NCBI GenBank assembly: GCA_001816655.1
Contig: MHCP01000028.1
Coordinates: 35,836 to 99,835 of the forward strand
Length of the DNA: 64,000 bases
Source of the DNA: Candidatus Woykebacteria bacterium RBG_13_40_15
GTDB lineage: Bacteria; Patescibacteria; Microgenomatia; Woykebacterales; RBG-16-39-9b
Direction: 5' to 3'
Shown one piece after another: positions 23,381-30,927 of this stretch. The translations under genes were made by a program, and so were the position numbers. Positions within the stretch are counted from its first letter, which is position 1, and each line of letters opens with the position of its first letter. The notes under the pieces were generated by a model that was not told the DNA's origin, did not search any database, and was given only the letters and a program-made list of their open reading frames with translations.

Positions 23381-23623
23381 TTAGGGGTACTTTCCCAAAA
23401 TCTCGTTTAACTTACCCAAAAGAGGAGTTCGCCAATCGTCAAGAAGTTGGGTTCGAATCAAAGAAACCAGTTCCCGATCCGCTGGCGACAAATTTTTACT
23501 TTCGAGCTCTTTCACCTTTGCCAAAATCGCGTAATCCTCTTCTTTCGGCATCAGATAAGGTTTCTCGTCCTCTTCTGTTATCCCATATTTAATTCTCAAC
23601 TTCTCTTTTTCTGCTTTTTCCAT
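23381..23623 (-). CDS. Hypothetical 80-residue helical protein
   Basis: No family recognised. Charged, Lys/Glu/Leu-rich and probably wholly helical, without signal or membrane segment; ends TPLLGKLNEILGKYP. Its reading frame is open up to a promoter that exactly copies that of the transporter gene downstream, and the leader is 7 nt. AT-rich codons like the housekeeping set. Confidence 0.7.
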   Translation of the reverse strand: MEKAEKEKLRIKYGITEEDEKPYLMPKEEDYAILAKVKELESKNLSPADRELVSLIRTQLLDDWRTPLLGKLNEILGKYP

Positions 23624-23630
23624 AGTCTAA

Positions 23631-23662
23631 ATTGTACGGTTAGGGAGTCTTGTTGTCAAAAA
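23631..23662 (-). promoter_or_regulatory. Duplicated promoter, copy 2 (80-residue protein)
   Basis: Minus strand TTGACA (23659-23654), 17-bp spacer, TACAAT (23636-23631), 7 nt before the ATG at 23623. Identical over 32 bp to copy 1. Confidence 0.8.
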
Positions 23663-23670
23663 GGGAGGCT

Positions 23671-24183
23671 TTATTTCTTTATTTTCTTTTTAAGATTCTC
23701 AAGAACTGAGATATACTTTTTAATTTGGTCGTTATCCCACTCGAATTGACTCAAGGCAACTTGTTTTGCGATTCTACCCTCTTTGTAACCATTTAAAGTA
23801 TTCCAAGCCATGTTATCGGTTGTATAAGTAAAAAAATTCAACATTGAATCCATATCAGTAATCTCCCCTGAATTTAAGAACTTGTACAGAAGCCCTCTTT
23901 GAAAAGCTTCCGATATAAAAAGTCTCTGAAGTTTATTAAATTTAAAAATAGTAAAAATGTTCTTATCGTCGGCGGCAATTTGCCTCAACATTTTATCAAA
24001 ATCTTCTTTGTACGCTTTCAAAAATTCAATGTTGAACTCGAATTCTTTTTTCAGACTAACTAGTAAATCATTTTCGTTCATATTTTTTCTCCAGCGCTCT
24101 GTTAAGTAAAAAAGGGTTAGGGAAAAAATAAAAGCTAGTATTGCTCCGACAAAAGTAGACGTAGCCTGTGTCCAAAAATTCAT
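23671..24183 (-). CDS. Hypothetical membrane-anchored protein
   Basis: No family recognised with confidence. One N-terminal transmembrane helix (about residues 8-28, TFVGAILAFIFSLTLFYL) followed by ERWRKN and about 140 residues of mostly helical cytoplasmic domain (LKKEFEFNIEFLKAYKEDF). The layout recalls small single-pass proteins of unknown function with a helical sensor-like domain. Promoter TTGCCC-17-TATACT ends 6 nt before the ATG. Confidence 0.72.
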   Translation of the reverse strand: MNFWTQATSTFVGAILAFIFSLTLFYLTERWRKNMNENDLLVSLKKEFEFNIEFLKAYKEDFDKMLRQIAADDKNIFTIFKFNKLQRLFISEAFQRGLLYKFLNSGEITDMDSMLNFFTYTTDNMAWNTLNGYKEGRIAKQVALSQFEWDNDQIKKYISVLENLKKKIKK

Positions 24184-24189
24184 GAGAAA

Positions 24190-24218
24190 AGTATAGCACT
24201 TGGGGAGGAGGCGGGCAA
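24190..24218 (-). promoter_or_regulatory. Leaderless promoter of the membrane-anchored protein
   Basis: Minus strand TTGCCC (24218-24213), 17-bp spacer, TATACT (24195-24190), 6 nt to ATG 24183. Confidence 0.6.
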
Positions 24219-24219
24219 A

Positions 24220-24681
24220 TTAGAGATTTAATTCCCTTCTCGATTGATCAGGAAAGTTTACTTCGTCAAAAAGGACGATTTGGCTTGGGACAACCTTGTA
24301 GAAATGGTGGTCTGTTACCCCCTCGACTATATCTTTTGGGGATAAGATAAATTTTGTTACAGTGGGAAACCTTTTGGCAAAAATCGCAAAGGCTTTGACT
24401 AGTTCAACACCTTTTACTTCGTGGCATTCTCCTTCAAACTGTAGCCCTCGTGTCTTATCGCCCAAAGTTTTGTGTGGTTTGACAATAGCACCGGCGACGT
24501 GAGGGTTTTTGGCAATTTCCAGGGAGTGGCGACGGTTAAAACGGGAAATAAAGTAGAGGTTGAAAGCACTATCGTAGGCAAACCAAACACTCGCTATCCA
24601 AGGTTTATTACCTTTGGCAGTAGCTATCTGCATTAAATTCGTTTCTTTCAAGTAATCTTTTATTAGTTTCTTCAAATCCAT
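24220..24681 (-). CDS. Pyridoxamine 5'-phosphate oxidase-like flavin protein
   Basis: Split-barrel FMN-binding fold of the PNPOx-like group: LMQIATAKGNKPWIASVWFA (about residues 16-35), LYFISRFNRRHSLEIAKNPH (about 43-62), and GLQFEGECHEVKG (about 80-92). Such proteins reduce or bind flavin, F420, haem or related ligands; which one is not clear. I start it at ATG 24681 because a promoter with TAAAAT ends 7 nt upstream; a longer frame to 24759 would translate through the promoter. Confidence 0.82.
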   Translation of the reverse strand: MDLKKLIKDYLKETNLMQIATAKGNKPWIASVWFAYDSAFNLYFISRFNRRHSLEIAKNPHVAGAIVKPHKTLGDKTRGLQFEGECHEVKGVELVKAFAIFAKRFPTVTKFILSPKDIVEGVTDHHFYKVVPSQIVLFDEVNFPDQSRRELNL

Positions 24682-24688
24682 GGAAGTG

Positions 24689-24717
24689 ATTTTATCACTG
24701 ATAGAGGTGTTGGGCAA
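24689..24717 (-). promoter_or_regulatory. Promoter with a tetO-like palindrome
   Basis: Minus strand TTGCCC (24717-24712), 17-bp spacer, TAAAAT (24694-24689), 7 nt to ATG 24681. The spacer ends in the palindrome TATCAGTGATA (24703-24693), which overlaps the -10 box and matches the core of tetracycline-type TetR operators. Confidence 0.55.
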
Positions 24718-24779
24718 ATTAAAGTATGGTGGGGGGGGGAGAAGCGCTTCTCCATTCACTCCTACACCCCCACCAGCGA

Positions 24780-24804
24780 GACGAAGGGCCTCTCATCCTT
24801 CGTC
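24780..24804 (-). terminator. Hairpin after the 90-residue membrane orphan
   Basis: Perfect GACGAAGG/CCTTCGTC stem with a 9-nt loop, 5 bases beyond the stop. No U-tract, so weakly supported as a terminator. Confidence 0.35.
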
Positions 24805-24809
24805 CGCCT

Positions 24810-25082
24810 TCAAACCGGATTTTCTCTTCTCTGCTCCTCCCTCTCCAACCACCGCTGCGTGGCTGCTAACAGAAGGGAGAGAACGCCGTAGATCAGGAGT
24901 ATCCCTATTCCACTCCAGGCAGGCCATTTCCCGAAAATAGGGGCGGCGAGATAGACGAGGATTGAGACTCCTACCCAGACAACTGTCCTCCAGCGTCCAC
25001 GGAGCAGAAACGAAAGGGTCCCCGCTACACTAAGCAAGATTCGGTCCCAAATCGAAACACCCGCTCCTTCTTGCCAAATCAT
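24810..25082 (-). CDS. Small membrane protein, GC-rich orphan
   Basis: No family recognised. 90 residues with about three hydrophobic segments (ILLSVAGTLSFLL near 15-27, VVWVGVSILVYLAAPIF near 34-50, SGIGILLIYGVLSLLLAA near 57-74) and a basic/acidic C-terminal tail. Ribosome site AGGAGGTGAGAG precedes the ATG. GC-rich codons. A TATTAT -10 box with TTGTTT 18 bp upstream is plausible about 30 nt before the ribosome site. Confidence 0.7.
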   Translation of the reverse strand: MIWQEGAGVSIWDRILLSVAGTLSFLLRGRWRTVVWVGVSILVYLAAPIFGKWPAWSGIGILLIYGVLSLLLAATQRWLEREEQRRENPV

Positions 25083-25184
25083 CTCTCACCTCCTAGTAAG
25101 ATCTGAAAATAATAATACTGCAATATGAAAGCTAAAAACAAGTCTGCTTGATTGGTAAATTTGCGTAGAATGGAAATAGTCCAA

Positions 25185-25757
25185 TTAGAGGTATTTTAAT
25201 CCGCTGCTTTCCAAAATCTCCCACTTACCGTCATTTTTCGCAGTCTTTACCCAACCATAATGATCAATATGAATTACGCCCCCTTGAAATCCAAGGCCAG
25301 CGCGGATTACTCCCATGTGGGTTAGAACTAATTTTGTCTTCTCTTTTCTCTGCCAGATTTTTTCGAACGCCCCCTTTACTCTTTTTACAAAATCATCCTC
25401 TTTCTCTGCCCCCTCAATATCTTGGAAAGATTCTATTTTCTTAACAAGCTCGGGGTATTTTTCTCTTGCCGCTTCTTTTGTCATACCGGAAAGTGCCCCG
25501 TAGCGATTCTTCTCACGCAAATCATTTTCAAAATCTAGCGAGACTCCCAGTTTTTGGGCAATTATTGTCGCTGGATTTTTGGCGCGAAGATAGGGGCTCG
25601 CGATTACTATTTCAATTCCTTTTTCTTTAAAAGTTTCGGCAAAGCTTGCCGCATCCTTCAAACTTTTTTCAGTCGGCTCATGGTCAGCAGACCCACCATA
25701 CAGATTTTCAACATCATCAAGAGCTTCCCCATGCCGAACCAGGTAAAGGATTTTCAT
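25185..25757 (-). CDS. Histidine phosphatase (phosphoglycerate mutase-like)
   Basis: Catalytic motif LVRHGEALDD (about residues 6-15) with the phosphorylated His, a second conserved stretch SPYLRAKNPATIIAQKL (about 54-70) and the late His in VLTHMGVIRAG (about 144-154). 190 residues, like the small phosphatases of the superfamily such as CobC/SixA types; substrate unknown. Starts with an ATGA overlap with the hicA-like stop, so it is translated from the hicBA mRNA, an unusual partner for a toxin-antitoxin pair. Confidence 0.87.
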   Translation of the reverse strand: MKILYLVRHGEALDDVENLYGGSADHEPTEKSLKDAASFAETFKEKGIEIVIASPYLRAKNPATIIAQKLGVSLDFENDLREKNRYGALSGMTKEAAREKYPELVKKIESFQDIEGAEKEDDFVKRVKGAFEKIWQRKEKTKLVLTHMGVIRAGLGFQGGVIHIDHYGWVKTAKNDGKWEILESSGLKYL

Positions 25758-26029
25758 CTCAAAACCTTTATTATCTCTTCTCGGCTAAAGCCAAAACTTT
25801 CAATCTCCTTTACAAGATCTTCCCGAAACGATTTGTAGTAATCGCCATGCCAATACTGAATCATTATGAAAGGCGGTTGAGGCTTCTTAGGTCTTCTTGT
25901 GGGATAAATTGCTTTCGCGTGACTTCCTTTTCCTTTACTTTTGTCAATTATAAACCCGAGCTTTTTTAAAGCTTTGAGAAGTTCTCTTGTACCAAAGGTG
26001 GGAGTTTCCATTTCAACAAGTGACCGCAC
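25754..26029 (-). CDS. hicA: HicA-family toxin (mRNA interferase)
   Basis: Small protein with the HicA double-stranded-RNA-binding-like fold: TRELLKALKKLGFIIDKSKG then GSHAKAIYP, where the His after Gly-Ser is the expected catalytic residue. 91 residues with a C-terminal basic helix. Overlaps the hicB gene by 17 bases, in the antitoxin-first order. Expected to cleave mRNA when free of HicB. Activity has to be inferred; the key His is present. Confidence 0.82.
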   Translation of the reverse strand: MRSLVEMETPTFGTRELLKALKKLGFIIDKSKGKGSHAKAIYPTRRPKKPQPPFIMIQYWHGDYYKSFREDLVKEIESFGFSREEIIKVLR

Positions 26030-26327
26030 ATCTTCGATAGGCTTCTACGTTTGTGGTAGCAGAAAGTACTTTTGCGGCCTCGATTGATTCAAGTTTTCTA
26101 GCCTCGGGAATATAAAGGAGGGTTTCATCAATTTCCTTCCGGGGCACGTCGAAATAAGTAAGTATAGCGTCGGTAATATTATCCGCAAGCTGAACAACAC
26201 TAGCGGCCTGTGTATGACACCCTGGAAGTTCTGGAAAAGTAGCGTAAAAACCACCTTCCGGCACTCGTTGGATTTTAACCAGGACTCTTTTAGGTAGTTT
26301 GTACTTCTCGACAATATTTTTTGACAT
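26013..26327 (-). CDS. hicB: HicB-family antitoxin
   Basis: Partial RNase H-like HicB fold: VKIQRVPEGGFYATFPELPG (about residues 17-36), then CHTQAASVVQLADNITDAIL. The C-terminal part (about 60-104) has no obvious ribbon-helix-helix or HTH, so how it binds DNA is unclear. The promoter shows a 13-bp dyad over the -10 box, consistent with autoregulation. Forms a unit hicB-hicA-phosphatase. Confidence 0.82.
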   Translation of the reverse strand: MSKNIVEKYKLPKRVLVKIQRVPEGGFYATFPELPGCHTQAASVVQLADNITDAILTYFDVPRKEIDETLLYIPEARKLESIEAAKVLSATTNVEAYRRCAVTC

Positions 26328-26335
26328 AAAAACCT

Positions 26336-26351
26336 AGTATACCACCAGTAT
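26336..26351 (-). promoter_or_regulatory. hicBA promoter and dyad operator
   Basis: Minus strand TATACT (26341-26336) ends 8 nt before the hicB ATG. The dyad ATAC-TGGTG-GTAT (26351-26339) overlaps it, a typical position for toxin-antitoxin autorepression. Confidence 0.5.
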
Positions 26352-26379
26352 ATAAGTTTTTTGAATAGGCAAGCAAGAG

Positions 26380-26904
26380 TTATTTAATAATTTTGTAATA
26401 CAGCTGGATTTCGTTTTTGGAGAGGTTTTTTACCTCGAGTAATTCCAGCTTTGTTTCAAAATCGCCCTCGGCAAAAAGGCGGATTCCTTTTCCGAAAATA
26501 ACCGGTTCTATATCCAAATAAATTTCATTGACCAGCCCCTCTTTCAGAAAACTGGCATTCAACCCACCTCCACCGCACACCATAATAGTTTCAAACCCTT
26601 GATTGCGAAGAATACCCAAGGCCTCGCGGGGTGATTTGGCGGTAAAAATAAACTCTGGATTGTGAACTTGCAATGATGCGTCGTCTGTTACCACCACAGT
26701 TTTTATCTGGTTGAACTGAGATCTGTTAAATTCATCGTTCTTGAGCATAATTTCATAAGTCCGCCTGCCAATAATCATATTTCCCGCTTTCTTAATCATG
26801 CCACTATAACTTTCCCATTCCGTTTCAGTAACCCAGGTGGTGTCGTCATCTTCTTTGGCAATAAACCCATTTACCGTCGGCGCCATGTAGAGAATTACTT
26901 TCAT
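26380..26904 (-). CDS. Dihydrofolate-reductase-fold protein (RibD C-terminal-like)
   Basis: 174-residue protein of the DHFR-like/RibD_C superfamily: N-terminal strand VILYMAPTVNGFIAK (about residues 3-17), GNMIIGRRTYEIML (about 41-54), and the dinucleotide-binding MVCGGGGLNASFLKEGLVNE (about 108-127). Usually called a dihydrofolate reductase family protein; whether it reduces folate or a pyrimidine intermediate is not decided by sequence. Overlaps the GNAT gene by 4 bases at its start; last gene of the rpsB operon. Confidence 0.88.
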   Translation of the reverse strand: MKVILYMAPTVNGFIAKEDDDTTWVTETEWESYSGMIKKAGNMIIGRRTYEIMLKNDEFNRSQFNQIKTVVVTDDASLQVHNPEFIFTAKSPREALGILRNQGFETIMVCGGGGLNASFLKEGLVNEIYLDIEPVIFGKGIRLFAEGDFETKLELLEVKNLSKNEIQLYYKIIK

Positions 26905-27350
26905 TTCTTCCTCCCAGCCTTCAATCTGTAAACGTGGGTGTCTCTTTTTTCAAACCCAAGTGATTCATATAGACTGTGGGCAGCTAACCTATCGGGGGTG
27001 CTAGTTAGATCAATTGTCTCCACCGCTAGCTCCTCTACAAGAGCAATCGCTACTTTTGACAACTCCCTTCCAATTCCCTGCCTTCGAAAAGGCTCATCTA
27101 CAACCACATCCTCAATAAACATCTTTTTTCTTGATGGAAAATGAAAAAAACCGCTCGTCAGCATCCCAACTAGCGCTTTGTCCCTGAAAGCAAGGAAAAG
27201 TCTCACATGAGGTTGCTCTGAAAGCTTTTTTAGCTCTTCTTTATTTATAGGCGTCAAATCCGGATCAAGTTGGCAACGAAGGTTATTTATTTTTTCTAGC
27301 AAGGAATCGGTTATAAGTTCTGGTGATAAAACTTTAATTTCCATCGGCAT
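26901..27350 (-). CDS. GNAT-family N-acetyltransferase
   Basis: Acetyl-CoA-dependent acetyltransferase fold: IEDVVVDEPFRRQGIGRELS (about residues 77-96) with the CoA-binding R/Q-x-x-G-x-G/A pattern RRQGIG, preceded by ALVGMLTSG and followed by HSLYESLGFEKRD (about 127-139). 149 residues. Acceptor unknown. It lies 7 bp after proS and overlaps the next gene by 4 bases, so it is part of the translation operon. Confidence 0.9.
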   Translation of the reverse strand: MPMEIKVLSPELITDSLLEKINNLRCQLDPDLTPINKEELKKLSEQPHVRLFLAFRDKALVGMLTSGFFHFPSRKKMFIEDVVVDEPFRRQGIGRELSKVAIALVEELAVETIDLTSTPDRLAAHSLYESLGFEKRDTHVYRLKAGRKK

Positions 27351-27357
27351 TCGTTCT

Positions 27358-28584
27358 TTAAAGAGCAGAGATTTTTACTAACCTAGTTTCTTTTTCGTTT
27401 CTTTTCTTTACTTCAATCGATTCTTTTTCGATAGTTTTTTCAGAAACTACCCAACGCTGCGGTATGCCAATCAGATCTGCATCTGCAAGCTTCACACCAG
27501 GACTTTCTTCCCGGTCGTCAAACAATACCTCAACACCTTTTTTGATTAATTTTTCGTAAACTTCGTTAGCTTTTTTAACAGCATCACTATTTGTTCCAAT
27601 AGAAACCAGATGAATTTTGTACGGAGCAACTTCCTCTGGCCAAACTAGTCCAGCTTCGTCATTGCAAACTTCCGCAACAGTCCCCATTACTCTACCAATC
27701 CCAATTCCATAACAACCCATTATTATTGGTTTTTCCTTACCGTCTTTGTCAACAAAAGCAGCCCCCAAAGCTTGCGAATATTTTGTTCCAAGAGAAAACA
27801 CCTGCCCCGCCTCAATAGCGCGTGTTTTTTCAAGTTTCTTTCCGCAATCCGAGCAAGTTTCTTTTACTCCTTTTTCCGCCATATACTGTTCATTGATCGC
27901 GTAACCGCAAGGACAGAAATAAACGGTATCTTCTCCAACAGGGGCTGGGACTTGAAATTCATAGGTTACGTCTCCCCCAATAGCCCCACCTGGGGCCAAG
28001 GTAATTAAAACTTTCAGACCAAGTCTTGCAAAGATTTTTTCGTAGGCTTCAATTACTTTTTTAAAATATTTATCAAAATCTTCTTTTGTTGCGTGAAATG
28101 AGTAGAGATCTTTCATAAAAAATTCACGAGTCCGAAGTAAACCGCCGGTCGCTCTCTGTTCATTACGAAACTTATCCTGTATTTGGTAAGCAGCCGTAGG
28201 TAAATCTTTGTAGCTTTTTATAAATCTGCGGGCAAGATCTGTAATTACTTCCTCATGAGTTGGCCCCAGAGCATATTCTTTTTCGTGGCGGTCTTTTACT
28301 TTAAATAACGGCGGGTCCATACTTTCCCACCGACCAGACTCAACCCATAAATTTTTTGGGGAAAGAACCGGCATTGAAAATTCAGCCGCGCCCAAGGCAT
28401 TCATTTCCTCGCGAATAATATTTTCAATTTTTGAGTGAACCAGCCAACCAAGAGGTAAAAAATTGTAGATTCCAGCCGAGAGCTGATCGATAAATCCAGC
28501 TTTCGCTAAAAGCCTATGGGAGGTACTTTCCGCATCTTTCGGTGATTCCCTCAAAGTTTTTCCAAAAAGTTTCGAATAACGCAT
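27358..28584 (-). CDS. proS: Prolyl-tRNA synthetase, compact form without editing domain
   Basis: Class II synthetase. Motif 1 region LSAGIYNFLPLGWLVHSKIE (about residues 35-54), motif 2 FRNEQRATGGLLRTREFFMKD (about 138-158), TYEFQVPAPVGED (about 208-220), motif 3 GIGIGRV (about 300) and an anticodon-binding domain. At 408 residues it lacks the ~180-residue INS editing domain that bacterial ProRS usually carries between motifs 2 and 3. A four-Cys cluster (FCPCGY...CSDCGK, about 224-250) looks like a zinc ribbon. Mischarging by Ala may then need a separate deacylase. Confidence 0.95.
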   Translation of the reverse strand: MRYSKLFGKTLRESPKDAESTSHRLLAKAGFIDQLSAGIYNFLPLGWLVHSKIENIIREEMNALGAAEFSMPVLSPKNLWVESGRWESMDPPLFKVKDRHEKEYALGPTHEEVITDLARRFIKSYKDLPTAAYQIQDKFRNEQRATGGLLRTREFFMKDLYSFHATKEDFDKYFKKVIEAYEKIFARLGLKVLITLAPGGAIGGDVTYEFQVPAPVGEDTVYFCPCGYAINEQYMAEKGVKETCSDCGKKLEKTRAIEAGQVFSLGTKYSQALGAAFVDKDGKEKPIIMGCYGIGIGRVMGTVAEVCNDEAGLVWPEEVAPYKIHLVSIGTNSDAVKKANEVYEKLIKKGVEVLFDDREESPGVKLADADLIGIPQRWVVSEKTIEKESIEVKKRNEKETRLVKISAL

Positions 28585-28633
28585 ACTTTCAATATTTATA
28601 TAACAAAGGAGCTAGCTTAGCAAGCAAGTCCTA

Positions 28634-29779
28634 TTAGCCAAAGATTAACATTCGAATGTCATTGAACGTCAATAAAATAAATAGTAAGATCAAAAACATA
28701 AAACCTACTGTGTTGACCCACCTTTCAATACTTTCATTTACTTTAACCCTGAAAACCCCTTCAATAAGAGCAAAGATCAGTCTACCCCCATCTGCCGCTG
28801 GAATTGGCAAGAGATTTATTACTCCAAGCATCAAACTAATAAGCCCAACAACCATAACTATCGTCCAAGTGGCTGAAGCTCCGGCTTGGCCAATAAATTT
28901 ACCAAGAAATGCAACGATTCCAACAGGACCGTGGGCCGCATTGGAAACAGGGGCAGCAGAATGCTCCTCTATTGATTGGTTAACCAAACTAGTTATACCA
29001 ACATACTGCTCGTAAATCATATTCCCTGCATGAAGGGGGCCAACAAATACTTTATCTGCAATGGAAGAGTATCTTATGACATAAAAACTACCCAAGCCTA
29101 CACCCAAAGGGCCTTGATCACTTGGTGGGTTTACTCTTGGAACAAGTGTCACGGCCTTGGTTCGACTCGAGTTAAAATCTCGGACAAGCAGGATCATCTC
29201 TTTACCTTTATTTTGATCAACAATATTTTGAAGGTCGCTCACCGAAGAAGGAGTTTTACCATTAACACTTAATACTTCATCTGGAGGCGCGATTCCAGCT
29301 TTTTCAGCCGGAGAATTCTCATCAACTGCAACAATTAATATTGATTCTGATTGCGAGCCAAAAGGAAACTTCAAGTTCAGCGGCGCACCACTTGTAGGAA
29401 TAGATGTAGGCGCTTCGAACTGAAAGTGATTAAAGGCCAAGGTGAGTGTAAAAAGAGTGAAGGCAACCAAGACATTCATAAATACCCCCGCCACTAAAAC
29501 AGCACTTCGTGTCCAAGGCCCTTTAGAAGAGAGACTACGCTCGCTACTCTCTCCGCCATCTTCCCCAAGAAGTCTAACAAAACCACCAGCGGGAACTGCA
29601 TTTATCGAATAGATAGTCTCCCCAATTTTCTTTCCCCAAAGCCGCGGAGGAAAACCAAAACCAAATTCCTCCACTTTTACGCCAAATAATTTTGCAGCAA
29701 AAAAGTGGCCTGATTCGTGGGCAAAAATTATTAAGCCCAGGAGAATTATGGCAATTACGATCCCAAAAAATAAAGTCAT
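28634..29779 (-). CDS. rseP: Site-2 protease RseP-like
   Basis: Intramembrane zinc metalloprotease that cleaves transmembrane regulators. HExxH lies in the first helix (FAHESGHFFAAKLFGVKVEE, about residues 18-37); a PDZ domain follows (around AEKAGIAPPDEVLSVNGKTP, about 163-182), and the second metal motif is INLLPIPAADGGRL (about 321-334). Four transmembrane regions. Three bases separate it from frr, so it is cotranscribed with translation factors, as in many bacteria where uppS and cdsA lie between; those are missing here. Confidence 0.93.
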   Translation of the reverse strand: MTLFFGIVIAIILLGLIIFAHESGHFFAAKLFGVKVEEFGFGFPPRLWGKKIGETIYSINAVPAGGFVRLLGEDGGESSERSLSSKGPWTRSAVLVAGVFMNVLVAFTLFTLTLAFNHFQFEAPTSIPTSGAPLNLKFPFGSQSESILIVAVDENSPAEKAGIAPPDEVLSVNGKTPSSVSDLQNIVDQNKGKEMILLVRDFNSSRTKAVTLVPRVNPPSDQGPLGVGLGSFYVIRYSSIADKVFVGPLHAGNMIYEQYVGITSLVNQSIEEHSAAPVSNAAHGPVGIVAFLGKFIGQAGASATWTIVMVVGLISLMLGVINLLPIPAADGGRLIFALIEGVFRVKVNESIERWVNTVGFMFLILLFILLTFNDIRMLIFG

Positions 29780-29782
29780 AAG

Positions 29783-30343
29783 TTAAACTTGGAGGATTTC
29801 TTTTTCTTTCCCTTTTGCTATATTCTCTATCTCGCCGGAGAAACCTTCTGTAATTTTTTGAATTTCTTCGTCCTTGCGAAATCTATCGTCCTCAGAGATT
29901 TTCTTACTCTTTTCTAGCTTATCAATTTCTTCTATTGCTTCTCTTCGAATTTGTCGAACTGCTACCCTTGCGCTTTCAGTCCGCTCGTTTACTAGCTTTA
30001 TCATTTCTTTTCTTCTTTCTTCGTTCAAGGGGGGAATTGCGACTCTGATTAAATTTCCCTCTGCAACAGGATTTAAACCAATATTTGCATCTCTTATTGC
30101 CTTTTCAATTAAAGAAAGGTTGTTTTGATCCCAAATTTGGACAACCAAAAGACGAGGCTCGGGAGCATTGATAGAAGCTAAATCGCGGAGATTCATTTTC
30201 GTTCCATAAGCTTCAACTTTAATCTCTTCCAAAAGGGATGGGTTTGCTCTGCCAGTCCTCACACCTACAAGCTCTCCGTGCAGATGTTCCAAGGCTTTCT
30301 GCATGCGTTCTTTTGTTTCTTTTAACAAATGATCCAAATCCAT
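29783..30343 (-). CDS. frr: Ribosome recycling factor
   Basis: 186-residue RRF. Signature segments: HLHGELVGVRTGRANPSLLE (about residues 20-39), VEAYGTKMNLRDLASINAPE (about 43-62), IRVAIPPLNEERRKEMIKLV (about 99-118) and VAVRQIRREAIEEIDKLEK. Full length. Acts with EF-G to split post-termination ribosomes. Five bases downstream of tsf; pyrH, usually between them, is absent. Confidence 0.96.
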   Translation of the reverse strand: MDLDHLLKETKERMQKALEHLHGELVGVRTGRANPSLLEEIKVEAYGTKMNLRDLASINAPEPRLLVVQIWDQNNLSLIEKAIRDANIGLNPVAEGNLIRVAIPPLNEERRKEMIKLVNERTESARVAVRQIRREAIEEIDKLEKSKKISEDDRFRKDEEIQKITEGFSGEIENIAKGKEKEILQV

Positions 30344-30348
30344 ACGAA

Positions 30349-30813
30349 TTATTTTAATTGATCTGAGAGCGAAAAGCGAGATATTCTCTTGACCTGAATA
30401 TTTTCTCCGGTTTTTGCGATTACTTCAGCGACCAAATCAGTGATCTTTTTTTCGCTATCGCGTATGTACTCTTGATCGAGAAGTTCTTCAACGCTCTGTG
30501 GATCCATTGCTGCAACTTGCATTGCGAGTTCGCGTGCTAAGGTTTTAAATTCGTCGGTTCTGGCGACAAAATCTGTCTCACAAGCCAAATGAACCATCGC
30601 CCCTACTCTTGCATCGGAATGAATGTAGGATTCGATAATACCTTGGGCTGTTTCACGCTCTGCTCGCTTTTCGACTTTTTCGAGACCTTTTTGTTTCAAA
30701 ATTTCTTTAGCTTCTTTGACGTTGCCGTCAGTTTCCATCAAAGCCCGTCTTATTTCCATTACTGGCGCTCCTGTTTCTTCCCTCAAGTTTTTTACTTCTG
30801 CTGCTGTTACCAT
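30349..30813 (-). CDS. tsf: Elongation factor Ts, short form
   Basis: Guanine nucleotide exchange factor for EF-Tu. N-terminal UBA-like domain VKNLREETGAPVMEIRRAL (about residues 7-25), then the EF-Tu-contacting GAMVHLACETDFVARTDEFK (about 71-90) with the conserved TDFV. At 154 residues it contains the N-domain and about one core subdomain, where E. coli EF-Ts (about 283) has two. An AGGAGG ribosome site precedes the ATG. A structured repeat (family B) separates it from rpsB. Confidence 0.94.
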   Translation of the reverse strand: MVTAAEVKNLREETGAPVMEIRRALMETDGNVKEAKEILKQKGLEKVEKRAERETAQGIIESYIHSDARVGAMVHLACETDFVARTDEFKTLARELAMQVAAMDPQSVEELLDQEYIRDSEKKITDLVAEVIAKTGENIQVKRISRFSLSDQLK

Positions 30814-30841
30814 AAACCTCCTATTGTTAGTAAAAATTTCC

Positions 30842-30927
30842 TAGCCCACGTTAGTGGTCGCAGCTTTCGAAAGTACCCAAATTACTTTTGCGATTAGCAA
30901 ACGAATTTGGTTACGGAGAATGCTATA
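30842..30927 (-). repeat. Structured repeat family B, copy 1 (between rpsB and tsf)
   Basis: Contains the module GTTAGTGGTCGCAG, a central stem ACCCAAATT / AATTTGGT and an outer stem AGCTTTC/GAATGCT (one mismatch). Other copies at 34308-34390, 53160-53244 (inverted) and 62516-62597 differ by compensating changes. Drawn on the strand of the rps operon mRNA it would fold between the two cistrons. Confidence 0.8.

Noticed and set aside
23447..23460. GGTTCGAATC string resembling a tRNA T-arm
   Set aside because: It lies within the 80-residue gene and has no cloverleaf partners around it.
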